Assembly: GCA_020024475.1 (NCBI GenBank)
Contig: JAHHTS010000050.1
Coordinates: 1-15,315 of the forward strand
Origin: Oscillospiraceae bacterium
Lineage (GTDB): Bacteria > Bacillota > Clostridia > Oscillospirales > Ruminococcaceae
Length of the DNA stretch: 15,315 nt
Direction of reading: 5' to 3'
Shown: positions 8,523 to 15,315 of the stretch, in pieces
Numbering within the stretch: position 1 is the stretch's first letter
How the letters are laid out: every line of letters starts with the position of its first letter
Program-made: the position numbers and the translations under genes
Notes under the pieces: model-generated
Told to the model about the DNA's origin: nothing
Database searches by the model: none
The model's input: the letters and a program-made list of their open reading frames with translations, nothing else

Positions 8523-9728
8523 GTGAAAAAAATTTTGTTACTTGGGGGTTCAGCGCAGCAAATTGTTGCTATTGAAACTGCAAAAAGATTAGGAATATAC
8601 ACAGTCTTATGTGATTATTTACCAGATAATCCAGGCCAATATATTGCTGATAAATTTTATTTGGCTAGTACCACAGACAAAGCTTTAATATTGAAAATTG
8701 CAGAAAAAGAAAAAATTGATGGAATTGTTGCGTATGCATCTGATCCGGCTGCTCCAACAGCTGCATATGTTGCAGATAAGTTACAGTTGCCTGGAAATCC
8801 ATATGAGTCAGTTGAGATATTATGTAATAAAGATTGTTTTAGAAAATTTTTAAGAGAAAACAATTTTTGTACACCAGAAGCAGAGGGATATGAAGATATA
8901 AATGCAGCATATGAAGATTTGAAAAAGGGAAAATTTAAAATGCCCGTGATAGTTAAACCAGTAGATTCATCTGGCAGTAAAGGTGTTGGGAAAATAGATT
9001 CAATTGATGAAGCTAAAAATGCATTAGAAAGAGCTATGTCTTTCTCGCGTGGAAATAGAATTGTAGTTGAAGAATTTGTTGAGAAGTTAGGATACCAAAT
9101 TGCTGGTGATGGACTTTCAATTGAAGGAAAGCTGATATTTAGATATTTTGCAAACGACCATTTTAATTCTAAATGCGTAAATCCATTTGTTCCAATGTCT
9201 GCTAGTTTTCCATATATAATGCCAGAAGAGGTTCAAAATAAAATTCATAATGAAATCCAACGTCTTTTAACGTTACTCAATATGAAAACCTGTACATATA
9301 ATTTTGACATGAGAATTGATAAAGATTACAATGTGTATTTGATGGAAGTTGCTCCTCGAGATGGAGGAAACTATATTCCACAGATAATAAAGTATGCAAC
9401 GGGGGTGGATTTGGTAGAGTGTTCTATTCGTGCAGCGATGGGAATGAAAATTATATGTAATTTCAATAATAAACAGAATGGCTTTTATTCTTATTATGCT
9501 GTTCATAGTTTGAAAAGTGGAATTTTAAAAAGTATAGATATTGATAAAGAGGTTTTGAAAAATAATGTACTAGAAAATCACATTATTAAAAAGAAAGGTG
9601 ATATAGTGAATTCATTTACTGGTGCTAATACGACACTGGGAATTTTACTGATGCAGTTTGACAGTATGGAACAAATGTTAGATATGATGGATCATTCTGA
9701 AAAGTGGATTCAGATTACGTTGGAATAA
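8523..9728 (+). CDS. ATP-grasp ligase, second of the paralogous pair
   Basis: A 401-residue ATP-grasp enzyme with a more canonical active site than its neighbour at 5821. The N-terminal Rossmann-like domain starts KKILLLGGSAQQIVAIETAK and continues IYTVLCDYLPDNPGQY (25-40). CNKDCFRKFL (101-110) is the linker lysine motif. MPVIVKPVDSSGSKGVGKID (140-159) holds the ATP lysine K145 and an intact glycine-rich loop. VVEEFVEKLGYQIAGDG (181-197) gives the adenine-side acidic residues. LMEVAPRDGGNYIP (273-286) is the metal and phosphate site with E275, R279 and N283. The reaction is expected to be ATP-dependent amide or ester bond formation through an acyl phosphate; the substrate is not identifiable. 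The start is GTG 8523. Sharing the first 145 positions with the 5821 gene implies an old duplication. Neighbours suggest work on an amino acid and a sugar precursor, by inference. Confidence 0.87.
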   Translation: MKKILLLGGSAQQIVAIETAKRLGIYTVLCDYLPDNPGQYIADKFYLASTTDKALILKIAEKEKIDGIVAYASDPAAPTAAYVADKLQLPGNPYESVEILCNKDCFRKFLRENNFCTPEAEGYEDINAAYEDLKKGKFKMPVIVKPVDSSGSKGVGKIDSIDEAKNALERAMSFSRGNRIVVEEFVEKLGYQIAGDGLSIEGKLIFRYFANDHFNSKCVNPFVPMSASFPYIMPEEVQNKIHNEIQRLLTLLNMKTCTYNFDMRIDKDYNVYLMEVAPRDGGNYIPQIIKYATGVDLVECSIRAAMGMKIICNFNNKQNGFYSYYAVHSLKSGILKSIDIDKEVLKNNVLENHIIKKKGDIVNSFTGANTTLGILLMQFDSMEQMLDMMDHSEKWIQITLE

Positions 9729-9792
9729 AAGATATTTAATTTGTGAAAGAAGGTTACTATAGAACATAAAAATGTTTAGAGAAATAACGAAA

Positions 9793-9799
9793 AAGGAAG
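9793..9799 (+). promoter_or_regulatory. Ribosome binding site that decides the aminotransferase start
   Basis: AAGGAAG lies 11 bases before GTG 9811. The only upstream alternative, ATG 9772, has its nearest purine-rich stretch (AGAAGG at 9748-9753) 18 bases away, which is too far. The extra residues (MFREITKKEEVIS) look like no part of the family, while the GTG start gives the typical opening GKKILVTQSSMP. A GTG at 9802 is only 2-4 bases from the site and is less likely. Confidence 0.6.
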
Positions 9800-9810
9800 A
9801 AGTGATAAGC

Positions 9811-10947
9811 GTGGGAAAAAAAATTTTAGTCACACAATCGTCTATGCCAAAATGCGAGGAATATATGGAAGAAATTAAGGATTTATGGGAGTCTCACTGG
9901 CTTACAAACATGGGCGAAAAACATCAGAGACTTCAAAAAGAATTACTTAGTTACCTTGGTGTAAATAATGTAGAGTTATTTACAAACGGACACATGGCAT
10001 TGGAATTGTCGTTACAGGCATTAGATTTCAAATCGGGTGGTGAAGTTATTACAACACCATTCACTTTTGCCTCCACAACACAGGCTATTGTTCGAAATGG
10101 TTTAATACCTGTCTTTTGTGATATTAACCCAATCGATTTTACAATAGATGTGAACAAAATAGAAGAGTTGATTACAGAGAAAACAGTTGCATTAATGCCC
10201 GTACATGTTTACGGAAATGTGTGTAACGTTGAAGAAATTGAACGCATATCCCAAAAGTATAATTTAAGAGTTATTTACGATGCAGCACATGTATTTGGTG
10301 TTAAATATAAAAATAGAGGAATTGGCTCGTTTGGTGATGTTTCTTGTTTTAGCTTTCATGCAACCAAGGTTTTTAATACAATCGAAGGTGGATGTGCATG
10401 TTTTTCTGATGATGAGCTTGGAAGACGTTTATATGAACTTAAAAATTTTGGTATTAAGAATCAAGAGGAAATTGAGCTTGTTGGTGCTAATGCCAAAATG
10501 AATGAGTTTTGTGCTGCTATGGGATTATGCAATCTTAGACATATAGACGAAGAAATTGCAAAGAGGGCTAAAGTAGTAGAACGTTATAGGAAACATCTTA
10601 GTGGAATAGATGGAATAAAGTTAAGTCCTATCCAGAGAAATGTCAAATCAAATTTTGCATATTTCCCAGTTATTTTTGATGAGAAAATTTTTGGAGTTAC
10701 TCGTGATGAAGTTATGTCTCACCTTGCTAAATATGATGTAGAGGCTAGGAAATATTTTTATCCGTTAACAAGTTCATTTCAATGTTATAATGGTGTGTAT
10801 GATTCAAATGAAACACCAATAGCATTGTATGTAAGCGAACACGTATTAACACTCCCCTTGTATGCAGATTTAGATTTAAATGATGTGGATAAAATTTGTA
10901 GTATTATTTTAAATTTAAAAAACAAGAATAGTGAGGTTAAGCTATGA
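9811..10947 (+). CDS. vioA: DegT/DnrJ/EryC1 aminotransferase, VioA-like (dTDP-4-amino-4,6-dideoxyglucose synthesis)
   Basis: PLP-dependent sugar-nucleotide aminotransferase of 378 residues from GTG 9811 (391 if ATG 9772 were used). Landmarks, numbered from the GTG: KILVTQSSMP near the start, WLTNMGEKHQRL, LFTNGHMALELSLQAL (substrate and phosphate loop), ITTPFTFASTTQAI, VIYDAAHVFGV with the PLP-ring aspartate D157, and SFHATKVFNTIEGG with the Schiff-base lysine K186. The H-A-T-K-V-F-N-T-x-E-G-G motif and the following LKNFGIKN...GANAKMNE closely recall VioA, which aminates dTDP-4-keto-6-deoxyglucose to dTDP-Qui4N with glutamate as donor. That exact substrate is the RmlB product made two genes downstream, so context agrees. 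Its stop overlaps the rmlA start as ATGA. The family is near certain. The precise product is likely but could be another 4-amino sugar. Confidence 0.88.
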   Translation: MGKKILVTQSSMPKCEEYMEEIKDLWESHWLTNMGEKHQRLQKELLSYLGVNNVELFTNGHMALELSLQALDFKSGGEVITTPFTFASTTQAIVRNGLIPVFCDINPIDFTIDVNKIEELITEKTVALMPVHVYGNVCNVEEIERISQKYNLRVIYDAAHVFGVKYKNRGIGSFGDVSCFSFHATKVFNTIEGGCACFSDDELGRRLYELKNFGIKNQEEIELVGANAKMNEFCAAMGLCNLRHIDEEIAKRAKVVERYRKHLSGIDGIKLSPIQRNVKSNFAYFPVIFDEKIFGVTRDEVMSHLAKYDVEARKYFYPLTSSFQCYNGVYDSNETPIALYVSEHVLTLPLYADLDLNDVDKICSIILNLKNKNSEVKL

Positions 10948-11828
10948 AAGGAATTATTTTAGCTGGAGGTTCTGGAACAAGATTGTATCCGTTAACACGA
11001 GTTACATCAAAACAATTGTTACCTGTTTATGATAAACCGATGATCTATTATCCATTATCAACCCTTATGTTGGCAGGAATACGTGAGATATTGATTATTT
11101 CAACACCAGAAGATACATCAAGATTTGAAGCGCTATTAGGAGATGGAAGTCAGTTTGGAATTAGTTTATCGTATGCAGTTCAGCCAAGTCCAGATGGTTT
11201 GGCACAGGCCTTTATCATTGGTGAAGAATTTATCGGAAATGATGCATGTGCATTAGTGTTAGGAGATAATATTTTTTATGGAGGTTGGTTTAGAAAAAAT
11301 TTGCAAGAAGCTGTTAAAAATGCGCAAAATGGAGAGGCAACTATTTTTGGGTATTATGTCAAAGATCCTGAAAGATTTGGAATTGTGGAGTTTGATCAAG
11401 ACAAAACTGTAATTTCAGTTGAGGAAAAACCAGAAAAACCGAAATCAAATTATTGTATTACAGGATTATATTTTTATCCACCCAAAGTTTCTAGAATGGC
11501 AAAAAATGTAAAGCCTTCCAACCGAGGTGAACTGGAAATTACAACTCTTAATGATATGTATTTAAAAGAAAATAAATTAAAAGTACAGATATTAGGAAGA
11601 GGATTTGCTTGGTTAGATACAGGAACTATGGATAGTCTTATGGAAGCCTCTTCATTTGTTCAAACGGTTCAGAATAGACAAGGCGTGGTTATTTCAGCGC
11701 CAGAAGAGATTGCATACTATGAAGAGTGGATTGATAAATCAAAACTATTAGAATCAGCTGAAATGTACGGAAAGTCACCATATGGTGAACATTTAAGAAG
11801 AGTTGCAGATAATAAATTAATTTTTTAG
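10944..11828 (+). CDS. rmlA: Glucose-1-phosphate thymidylyltransferase RmlA
   Basis: A 294-residue enzyme making dTDP-glucose from dTTP and glucose-1-phosphate, the first step toward dTDP-deoxysugars, in the cytoplasm. The family pattern is complete: nucleotide loop LAGGSGTRLYPLT (6-18) with SKQLLPVYDKPMIYYPLS (22-39), QPSPDGLAQAF (80-90), metal site LGDN (106-109), VEEKPEKPKS (159-168), GELEITTLND (195-204) and FAWLDTGT (221-228). Length is standard for the tetrameric RmlA group. ATG 10944 overlaps the previous stop, with GAGG at 10933-10936 as ribosome binding site. It is followed directly by rmlB. No rmlC or rmlD is visible, so here it probably feeds an amino-sugar branch rather than rhamnose. 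Confidence 0.98.
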   Translation: MKGIILAGGSGTRLYPLTRVTSKQLLPVYDKPMIYYPLSTLMLAGIREILIISTPEDTSRFEALLGDGSQFGISLSYAVQPSPDGLAQAFIIGEEFIGNDACALVLGDNIFYGGWFRKNLQEAVKNAQNGEATIFGYYVKDPERFGIVEFDQDKTVISVEEKPEKPKSNYCITGLYFYPPKVSRMAKNVKPSNRGELEITTLNDMYLKENKLKVQILGRGFAWLDTGTMDSLMEASSFVQTVQNRQGVVISAPEEIAYYEEWIDKSKLLESAEMYGKSPYGEHLRRVADNKLIF

Positions 11829-11839
11829 GGAGTGATAAG

Positions 11840-12859
11840 ATGAATATTATTGTAACAGGTGGAGCAGGATTTATAGGTAGCAATTTTATATTTTATATGT
11901 TAAAAAAACATCCGCAGTATAGAATTATATGTTTGGATAAACTTACTTATGCTGGGAATTTATCTACGCTCTCTTCAGTGATGGATAATCCACAATTTCG
12001 ATTTGTTAAATTAGATATATGTGATAGAAATGCGGTATATGATCTGTTTGAAGAAGAAAATCCAGATATTATAGTAAATTTTGCGGCAGAAAGTCACGTT
12101 GATCGTTCAATTGAGGAGCCTGAAATTTTTCTAAATACAAATATTATAGGAACAGCAGTATTGATGGATGCATGTCGAAAATATGGAATACAAAGATATC
12201 ATCAGGTTAGTACGGATGAGGTTTACGGCGATTTACCTTTAGATAGACCAGATTTATTCTTTACAGAAGAAACGCCAATTCATACAAGCAGTCCATATAG
12301 TAGTTCAAAGGCATCTGCCGATTTATTAGTGCTTGCATATTATAGAACATACGGATTGCCTGTTTCGATAAGTAGATGTTCGAATAATTATGGACCATAT
12401 CAATTTCCAGAAAAACTTATTCCTCTTATAATTGCAAATTGCCTTAATGATAAGTCACTTCCAGTTTATGGCGAGGGATTGAACGTTAGAGATTGGCTTT
12501 ATGTAGACGATCACTGCAAGGCTATTGATTTGATTATACATAAAGGTAGAATTGGCGAAGTTTATAATGTTGGCGGACATAATGAAATGAAAAATATTGA
12601 TATTGTAAAAATCATGTGTGAAGCTCTTGGCAAATCAGAAAACTTGATTACTTATGTAGCAGATAGAAAAGGACATGATATGCGTTATGCAATTGATCCG
12701 ACAAAGATTCATGATGAGCTTGGCTGGCTTCCAGAAACTAAGTTTGAAGATGGAATTCAAAAGACAATCCAGTGGTATTTAGATAATAGACAATGGTGGG
12801 AAACTATTATAAGCGGTGAATATCAGAACTATTATGAAAGTATGTATGGGGATCGTTAG
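11840..12859 (+). CDS. rmlB: dTDP-glucose 4,6-dehydratase RmlB
   Basis: Short-chain dehydrogenase/reductase-type enzyme of 339 residues that converts dTDP-glucose to dTDP-4-keto-6-deoxyglucose using bound NAD. The dinucleotide-binding TGGAGFIGSNF is at 6-16, followed by DKLTYAGNLSTL (33-44). AAESHVDRSI (82-91) and the active-site STDEVYGD (124-131, T125-D126-E127) are intact, as is the YSSSK catalytic pair (Y153, K157). RCSNNYGPYQFPEKLIPL (179-196) and VRDWLYVDDHCKAI complete the family signature. Length is normal. The ribosome binding site AGGGAG (11827-11832) overlaps the rmlA stop, so the two are surely cotranscribed. Its product is the expected substrate of the VioA-like aminotransferase at 9811-10947. 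Confidence 0.98.
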   Translation: MNIIVTGGAGFIGSNFIFYMLKKHPQYRIICLDKLTYAGNLSTLSSVMDNPQFRFVKLDICDRNAVYDLFEEENPDIIVNFAAESHVDRSIEEPEIFLNTNIIGTAVLMDACRKYGIQRYHQVSTDEVYGDLPLDRPDLFFTEETPIHTSSPYSSSKASADLLVLAYYRTYGLPVSISRCSNNYGPYQFPEKLIPLIIANCLNDKSLPVYGEGLNVRDWLYVDDHCKAIDLIIHKGRIGEVYNVGGHNEMKNIDIVKIMCEALGKSENLITYVADRKGHDMRYAIDPTKIHDELGWLPETKFEDGIQKTIQWYLDNRQWWETIISGEYQNYYESMYGDR

Positions 12860-12860
12860 T

Positions 12861-12868
12861 AAGGAGGG
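12861..12868 (+). promoter_or_regulatory. Near-perfect Shine-Dalgarno of the UDP-glucose dehydrogenase gene
   Basis: AAGGAGGG directly follows the rmlB stop and lies 6 bases before ATG 12875. It is the strongest such site in the window and suggests efficient translation of this gene. Confidence 0.75.
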
Positions 12869-12874
12869 TGTGTA

Positions 12875-14131
12875 ATGAAAGAATTTTCGGATTTAAAAAT
12901 CGCAGTAGCTGGAACTGGGTATGTAGGACTCTCCATTGCAACATTGCTTGCACAACATCACCAAGTAACTGCTGTAGATATAGTTCCAGAAAAAGTAAAT
13001 TTAATCAATAATAGAAAGTCACCTATTCAGGACGAATATATTGAAAAATATTTCGTAGAAAAAAAATTAAATTTGACAGCTACATTAGATGGTGAAGCAG
13101 CATACAAAGATGCAGATTTCGTTGTTATTGCAACTCCTACAAATTATGATAGCAAAAGGAATTTCTTTGACACATCAGCTGTCGAGTCAGTCATTCAAAT
13201 GGTTATAAAATGTAATCCAGAAGCAATTATGGTTATAAAGTCTACGATTCCAGTTGGTTTTACTGCTCATGTGAGAGAAAAATATTGTTGCGATAATATT
13301 ATTTTTAGTCCAGAATTTCTTAGAGAATCAAAAGCACTTTATGATAATTTGTATCCATCAAGGATTATTGTGGGGACAGATTCTGAAAATTTGCACTTGG
13401 TAAATGTAGCGAATATATTTGCAAAATTGCTTCAAGAAGGAGCAATTAAAGAGGACATAGACACTTTAATTATGGGATTTACAGAGGCAGAAGCGGTTAA
13501 ACTATTTTCAAATACATATCTTGCACTTCGGGTTTCATATTTTAATGAACTTGATACATATGCAGAATTAAAAGGGTTAAACACACAACAGATTATTAAT
13601 GGAGTATGTTTGGATCCACGTATAGGTTCCCATTATAATAATCCATCTTTTGGTTATGGTGGGTATTGTCTTCCAAAAGATACAAAACAGCTACTTGCAA
13701 ATTATCAAGATGTACCTCAGAATATGATGTCAGCGATTGTAGAATCAAATCGAACAAGAAAAGATTTTATTGCGGATAGAGTTTTGGCTAAAGCGGGTTA
13801 TTATGATTATTATAACAGTGGTGAGTTTTCAGTAGATCAAGAAAAAGAATGTGTTATAGGAGTATATCGCTTGACTATGAAATCACATTCTGATAATTTC
13901 CGCCAGTCATCTATTCAAGGAGTGATGAAACGTATTAAGGCTAAAGGAGCGATAGTTGTTGTATATGAGCCTTCCCTTGAGGATGAATCTACATTTTTTG
14001 GATCAAAAATTATAAATGACATAGATAAATTTAAAGAAATGAGCCAGGCAATTATTGCTAACAGATATGATTCGATTCTTGATGATGTTAAAGACAAGGT
14101 GTACACAAGAGACATATTTAAAAGAGATTAA
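12875..14131 (+). CDS. ugd: UDP-glucose 6-dehydrogenase
   Basis: NAD-dependent enzyme of 418 residues that oxidises UDP-glucose in two steps to UDP-glucuronate, an acidic sugar donor for capsules and teichuronic-type polymers. Visible are the NAD loop AVAGTGYVGLSIA (10-22), IATPTNYD (85-92), KSTIPVGFT (122-130), FSPEFLRESKA (144-154), EAEAVKLFSNTYLALRVSYF (204-223) with K209, and GYGGYCLPKDTKQL (260-273) with the catalytic cysteine C265 and D269. The C-terminal UDP-binding domain is complete. Length suits the short bacterial form (about 390-420). UDP-N-acetylmannosamine dehydrogenases share the fold, but the F-G-Y-G-G-Y-C-L-P-K-D-T segment and length favour UDP-glucose. It is the last biosynthetic gene in the window. 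A gap of 55 bases without a clear terminator separates it from the secreted-protein gene. Confidence 0.95.
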   Translation: MKEFSDLKIAVAGTGYVGLSIATLLAQHHQVTAVDIVPEKVNLINNRKSPIQDEYIEKYFVEKKLNLTATLDGEAAYKDADFVVIATPTNYDSKRNFFDTSAVESVIQMVIKCNPEAIMVIKSTIPVGFTAHVREKYCCDNIIFSPEFLRESKALYDNLYPSRIIVGTDSENLHLVNVANIFAKLLQEGAIKEDIDTLIMGFTEAEAVKLFSNTYLALRVSYFNELDTYAELKGLNTQQIINGVCLDPRIGSHYNNPSFGYGGYCLPKDTKQLLANYQDVPQNMMSAIVESNRTRKDFIADRVLAKAGYYDYYNSGEFSVDQEKECVIGVYRLTMKSHSDNFRQSSIQGVMKRIKAKGAIVVVYEPSLEDESTFFGSKIINDIDKFKEMSQAIIANRYDSILDDVKDKVYTRDIFKRD

Positions 14132-14186
14132 ACAGTGTATCTTTTATAAGTTAAGTGATAAAGAACCAAGAGGAATGAGATAAATT

Positions 14187-15315
14187 ATGAGAAAAAAGAT
14201 TGTACTGTTTTGTATGATGTTTGTGATTTGTTTGTTTTCTTTCTGGAGTCAAGCAACATTTGCATCAGATGAAACTAACGTAGAGTATTATAAAGAAGAA
14301 TTGGTAGAAGAGCATAAAGAAGAATCGGTAGAAGAGCATAAAGAAGAAGTTGTAGAGGAACAAAAAGAGTTAGAGTATGAGATTTCTGTGTGGTCAGAGG
14401 ATTCAAAGACAACATTAATTAGATTATTAACAAATTTACATAAGAATATAAATAAACAGCACCCAGAATTTTCACTTTGTGAAAATTTACAGTGGAGTGA
14501 TGAAATTACAAATGTTTCTATCGAGAAACTTGAATATCAGTTTGTAAATTACATTTCCCAAGATAAATTTGAATCAAATGCATATGAGAATGTATATCCA
14601 TATGAAAATCAAGAAATGATAGTGATGGGGTCTGATAATAAATCGTTTACAACTGATCAGTTGTATTTATTTTTAGAAAATGTTTTGTCAGGAAATTATG
14701 AAAATGAAAATACGGTAAAAATCATAAAAGATTTTCTGGAAATAGAAGAAGTGGGAGCAGCATATAACGTATTTTCTGTAGAAAGTAAGCATGGTATTCA
14801 TGAATTAATCTCATATAAGAAATTATCATCTGGAAAAAATGAAAATATAGAACAAGAGTTGTATGATTATATCAAAACGGAGTTGTTAAATAACAGAGAG
14901 AATGTTCAAGCATTACTGCAAGATCCAAAAGAAAGTACAGATTCGCAAAATGATGATATTTTAATGGAAGATCAAAATGTGCCAGAAAATCAGGATAGCG
15001 ATGTAAATGTCCATGAAGATTCCTTCAATTTACCTGAAGAATCAGAAAAAGTAATAGAACAGACGAAATCGCATTGGATTACAGATGCTTATGGAAAAAA
15101 ATATTGTTTTGCAGATGGAAGGTTTGCTACTGGATACACGTTGATTGATGGATATTACTATTATTTCGACCAAAATGGATATATGCAAGTAGGTCATGTA
15201 GTAGCAGATGGACAGGCATATCAATTTTGGCATGAAGCAGGTTATGGTCGGTCAAAAGGTTGGGTAAATTATCCAGATGGAAAAAAAGCATATTGTTTAG
15301 GAAATGGAAAACTTG
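14187..15315 (+). CDS. Secreted protein with degenerate CAP-like domain and cell-wall-binding repeats (3' end outside window)
   Basis: The frame is open from ATG 14187 to the right edge (376 codons seen), with AGAGGAATGAG at 14169-14179 as ribosome binding site. A signal peptide is clear: MRKK, a hydrophobic core at 5-20 and a probable cut after TFA at residue 26. Residues 36-59 are three copies of an eight-residue K-E-E-rich repeat. Residues about 76-211 resemble a CAP (SCP/PR1) domain in order and spacing (LLTNLHKNI, LQWSDEITNVS, QEMIVMG, VGAAYNVF), but the usual histidines are missing. An acidic linker (about 240-292) leads to aromatic-glycine repeats from 295 on: HWITDAYGKKYCFADGRF, GYYYYFDQNGYMQVG, GWVNYPDGKKAYCLGNGKL. 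These are typical of choline-binding-like wall anchors. It is therefore probably exported and held on the wall non-covalently. Function is unknown, and a catalytic domain could follow beyond the edge. Confidence 0.85.
   Translation, partial: MRKKIVLFCMMFVICLFSFWSQATFASDETNVEYYKEELVEEHKEESVEEHKEEVVEEQKELEYEISVWSEDSKTTLIRLLTNLHKNINKQHPEFSLCENLQWSDEITNVSIEKLEYQFVNYISQDKFESNAYENVYPYENQEMIVMGSDNKSFTTDQLYLFLENVLSGNYENENTVKIIKDFLEIEEVGAAYNVFSVESKHGIHELISYKKLSSGKNENIEQELYDYIKTELLNNRENVQALLQDPKESTDSQNDDILMEDQNVPENQDSDVNVHEDSFNLPEESEKVIEQTKSHWITDAYGKKYCFADGRFATGYTLIDGYYYYFDQNGYMQVGHVVADGQAYQFWHEAGYGRSKGWVNYPDGKKAYCLGNGKL
14292..14363 (+). repeat. 24-base tandem repeat, three copies, in frame
   Basis: Three adjacent 24-base units (14292-14315, 14316-14339, 14340-14363) encode KEELVEEH, KEESVEEH and KEEVVEEQ at residues 36-59 of the secreted protein. 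Units 1 and 2 differ at only two bases; unit 3 is more diverged. The repeat follows the signal peptide and gives a charged, probably helical spacer. Copy number could change by slippage without breaking the frame. Confidence 0.85.
15069..15315 (+). repeat. Cell-wall-binding repeat region (protein-level repeats)
   Basis: From residue 295 of the secreted protein the sequence becomes a series of about 20-residue units rich in W, Y, G and D. Each has the pattern G/W-[hydrophobic]-x-x-x-G-x-x-Y-x-F/C-x-x-x-G, seen as HWITDAYGKKYCFADGRF, YTLIDGYYYYFDQNGYM, and GWVNYPDGKKAYCLGNGKL. Known relatives bind choline or other wall polymers through aromatic cages. Here the ligand is unknown. The array runs off the window edge. 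Confidence 0.7.

Noticed and set aside
9772..9810. N-terminal extension of the VioA-like aminotransferase from ATG 9772.
   Set aside because: The ribosome binding site spacing favours GTG 9811, and the extension has no counterpart in the usual start of the family.
14132..14186. Possible terminator after ugd (CTTTTATAAG...GATAAAG).
   Set aside because: The inverted repeat is short and AU-only, with no following T run, so it would not make a convincing intrinsic terminator.
15042..15233. Reverse-strand open frame of 63 residues near the right edge.
   Set aside because: It is opposite the cell-wall-binding repeats, whose forward frame is clearly coding. Its low-complexity composition fits a shadow.

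Overview
The window is one unbroken run of twelve complete genes plus two cut genes, all on the + strand. It is the middle-to-distal part of a Wzx/Wzy-type surface polysaccharide (capsule or exopolysaccharide) locus. The DNA is strongly AT-rich, intergenic gaps are 65 bases or less, several neighbours overlap by 4 bases, and starts carry strong AAGGAG/AGGAGG-type ribosome binding sites. A secreted protein with Firmicutes-type cell-wall-binding repeats closes the window. Together these point to a low-GC Gram-positive anaerobe, most likely a clostridial gut bacterium (Lachnospiraceae-like). That assignment is inferred from style, not from a marker gene.

Layout. Positions 3-176 hold the C-terminus of a DegT/DnrJ/EryC1 sugar aminotransferase. 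Positions 173-4276 hold three family-2-type glycosyltransferases and, among them, a Wzy-like repeat-unit polymerase (1833-3278). Positions 4289-5755 hold the Wzx flippase. Positions 5821-9728 hold the unusual part: an ATP-grasp ligase, an APC-superfamily amino acid permease and a second, paralogous ATP-grasp ligase. Positions 9811-14131 hold nucleotide-sugar synthesis: a VioA-type PLP aminotransferase, RmlA, RmlB and a UDP-glucose 6-dehydrogenase. From 14187 to the right edge is an exported protein with a short acidic tandem repeat, a probable degenerate CAP domain and cell-wall-binding repeats, still open at the edge.

How it may work together. RmlA and RmlB make dTDP-4-keto-6-deoxyglucose. 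The VioA-like enzyme would convert this to dTDP-4-amino-4,6-dideoxyglucose (dTDP-Qui4N), and no rhamnose-branch genes (rmlC, rmlD) are visible. Ugd supplies UDP-glucuronate. The glycosyltransferases build a lipid-linked repeat unit, Wzx flips it and Wzy polymerises it. The ATP-grasp/permease/ATP-grasp cassette lies directly upstream of the amino-sugar genes. This suggests that an amino acid, or a short amino-acid conjugate, is attached to the polymer, either on the Qui4N amino group or on the glucuronate carboxyl. That is the most interesting hypothesis here, and it is inference. No initiating phosphoglycosyltransferase, tyrosine-kinase regulator, RNA gene, insertion sequence, CRISPR array or clear terminator was found in the window. 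No gene-free stretch exceeds 65 bases.
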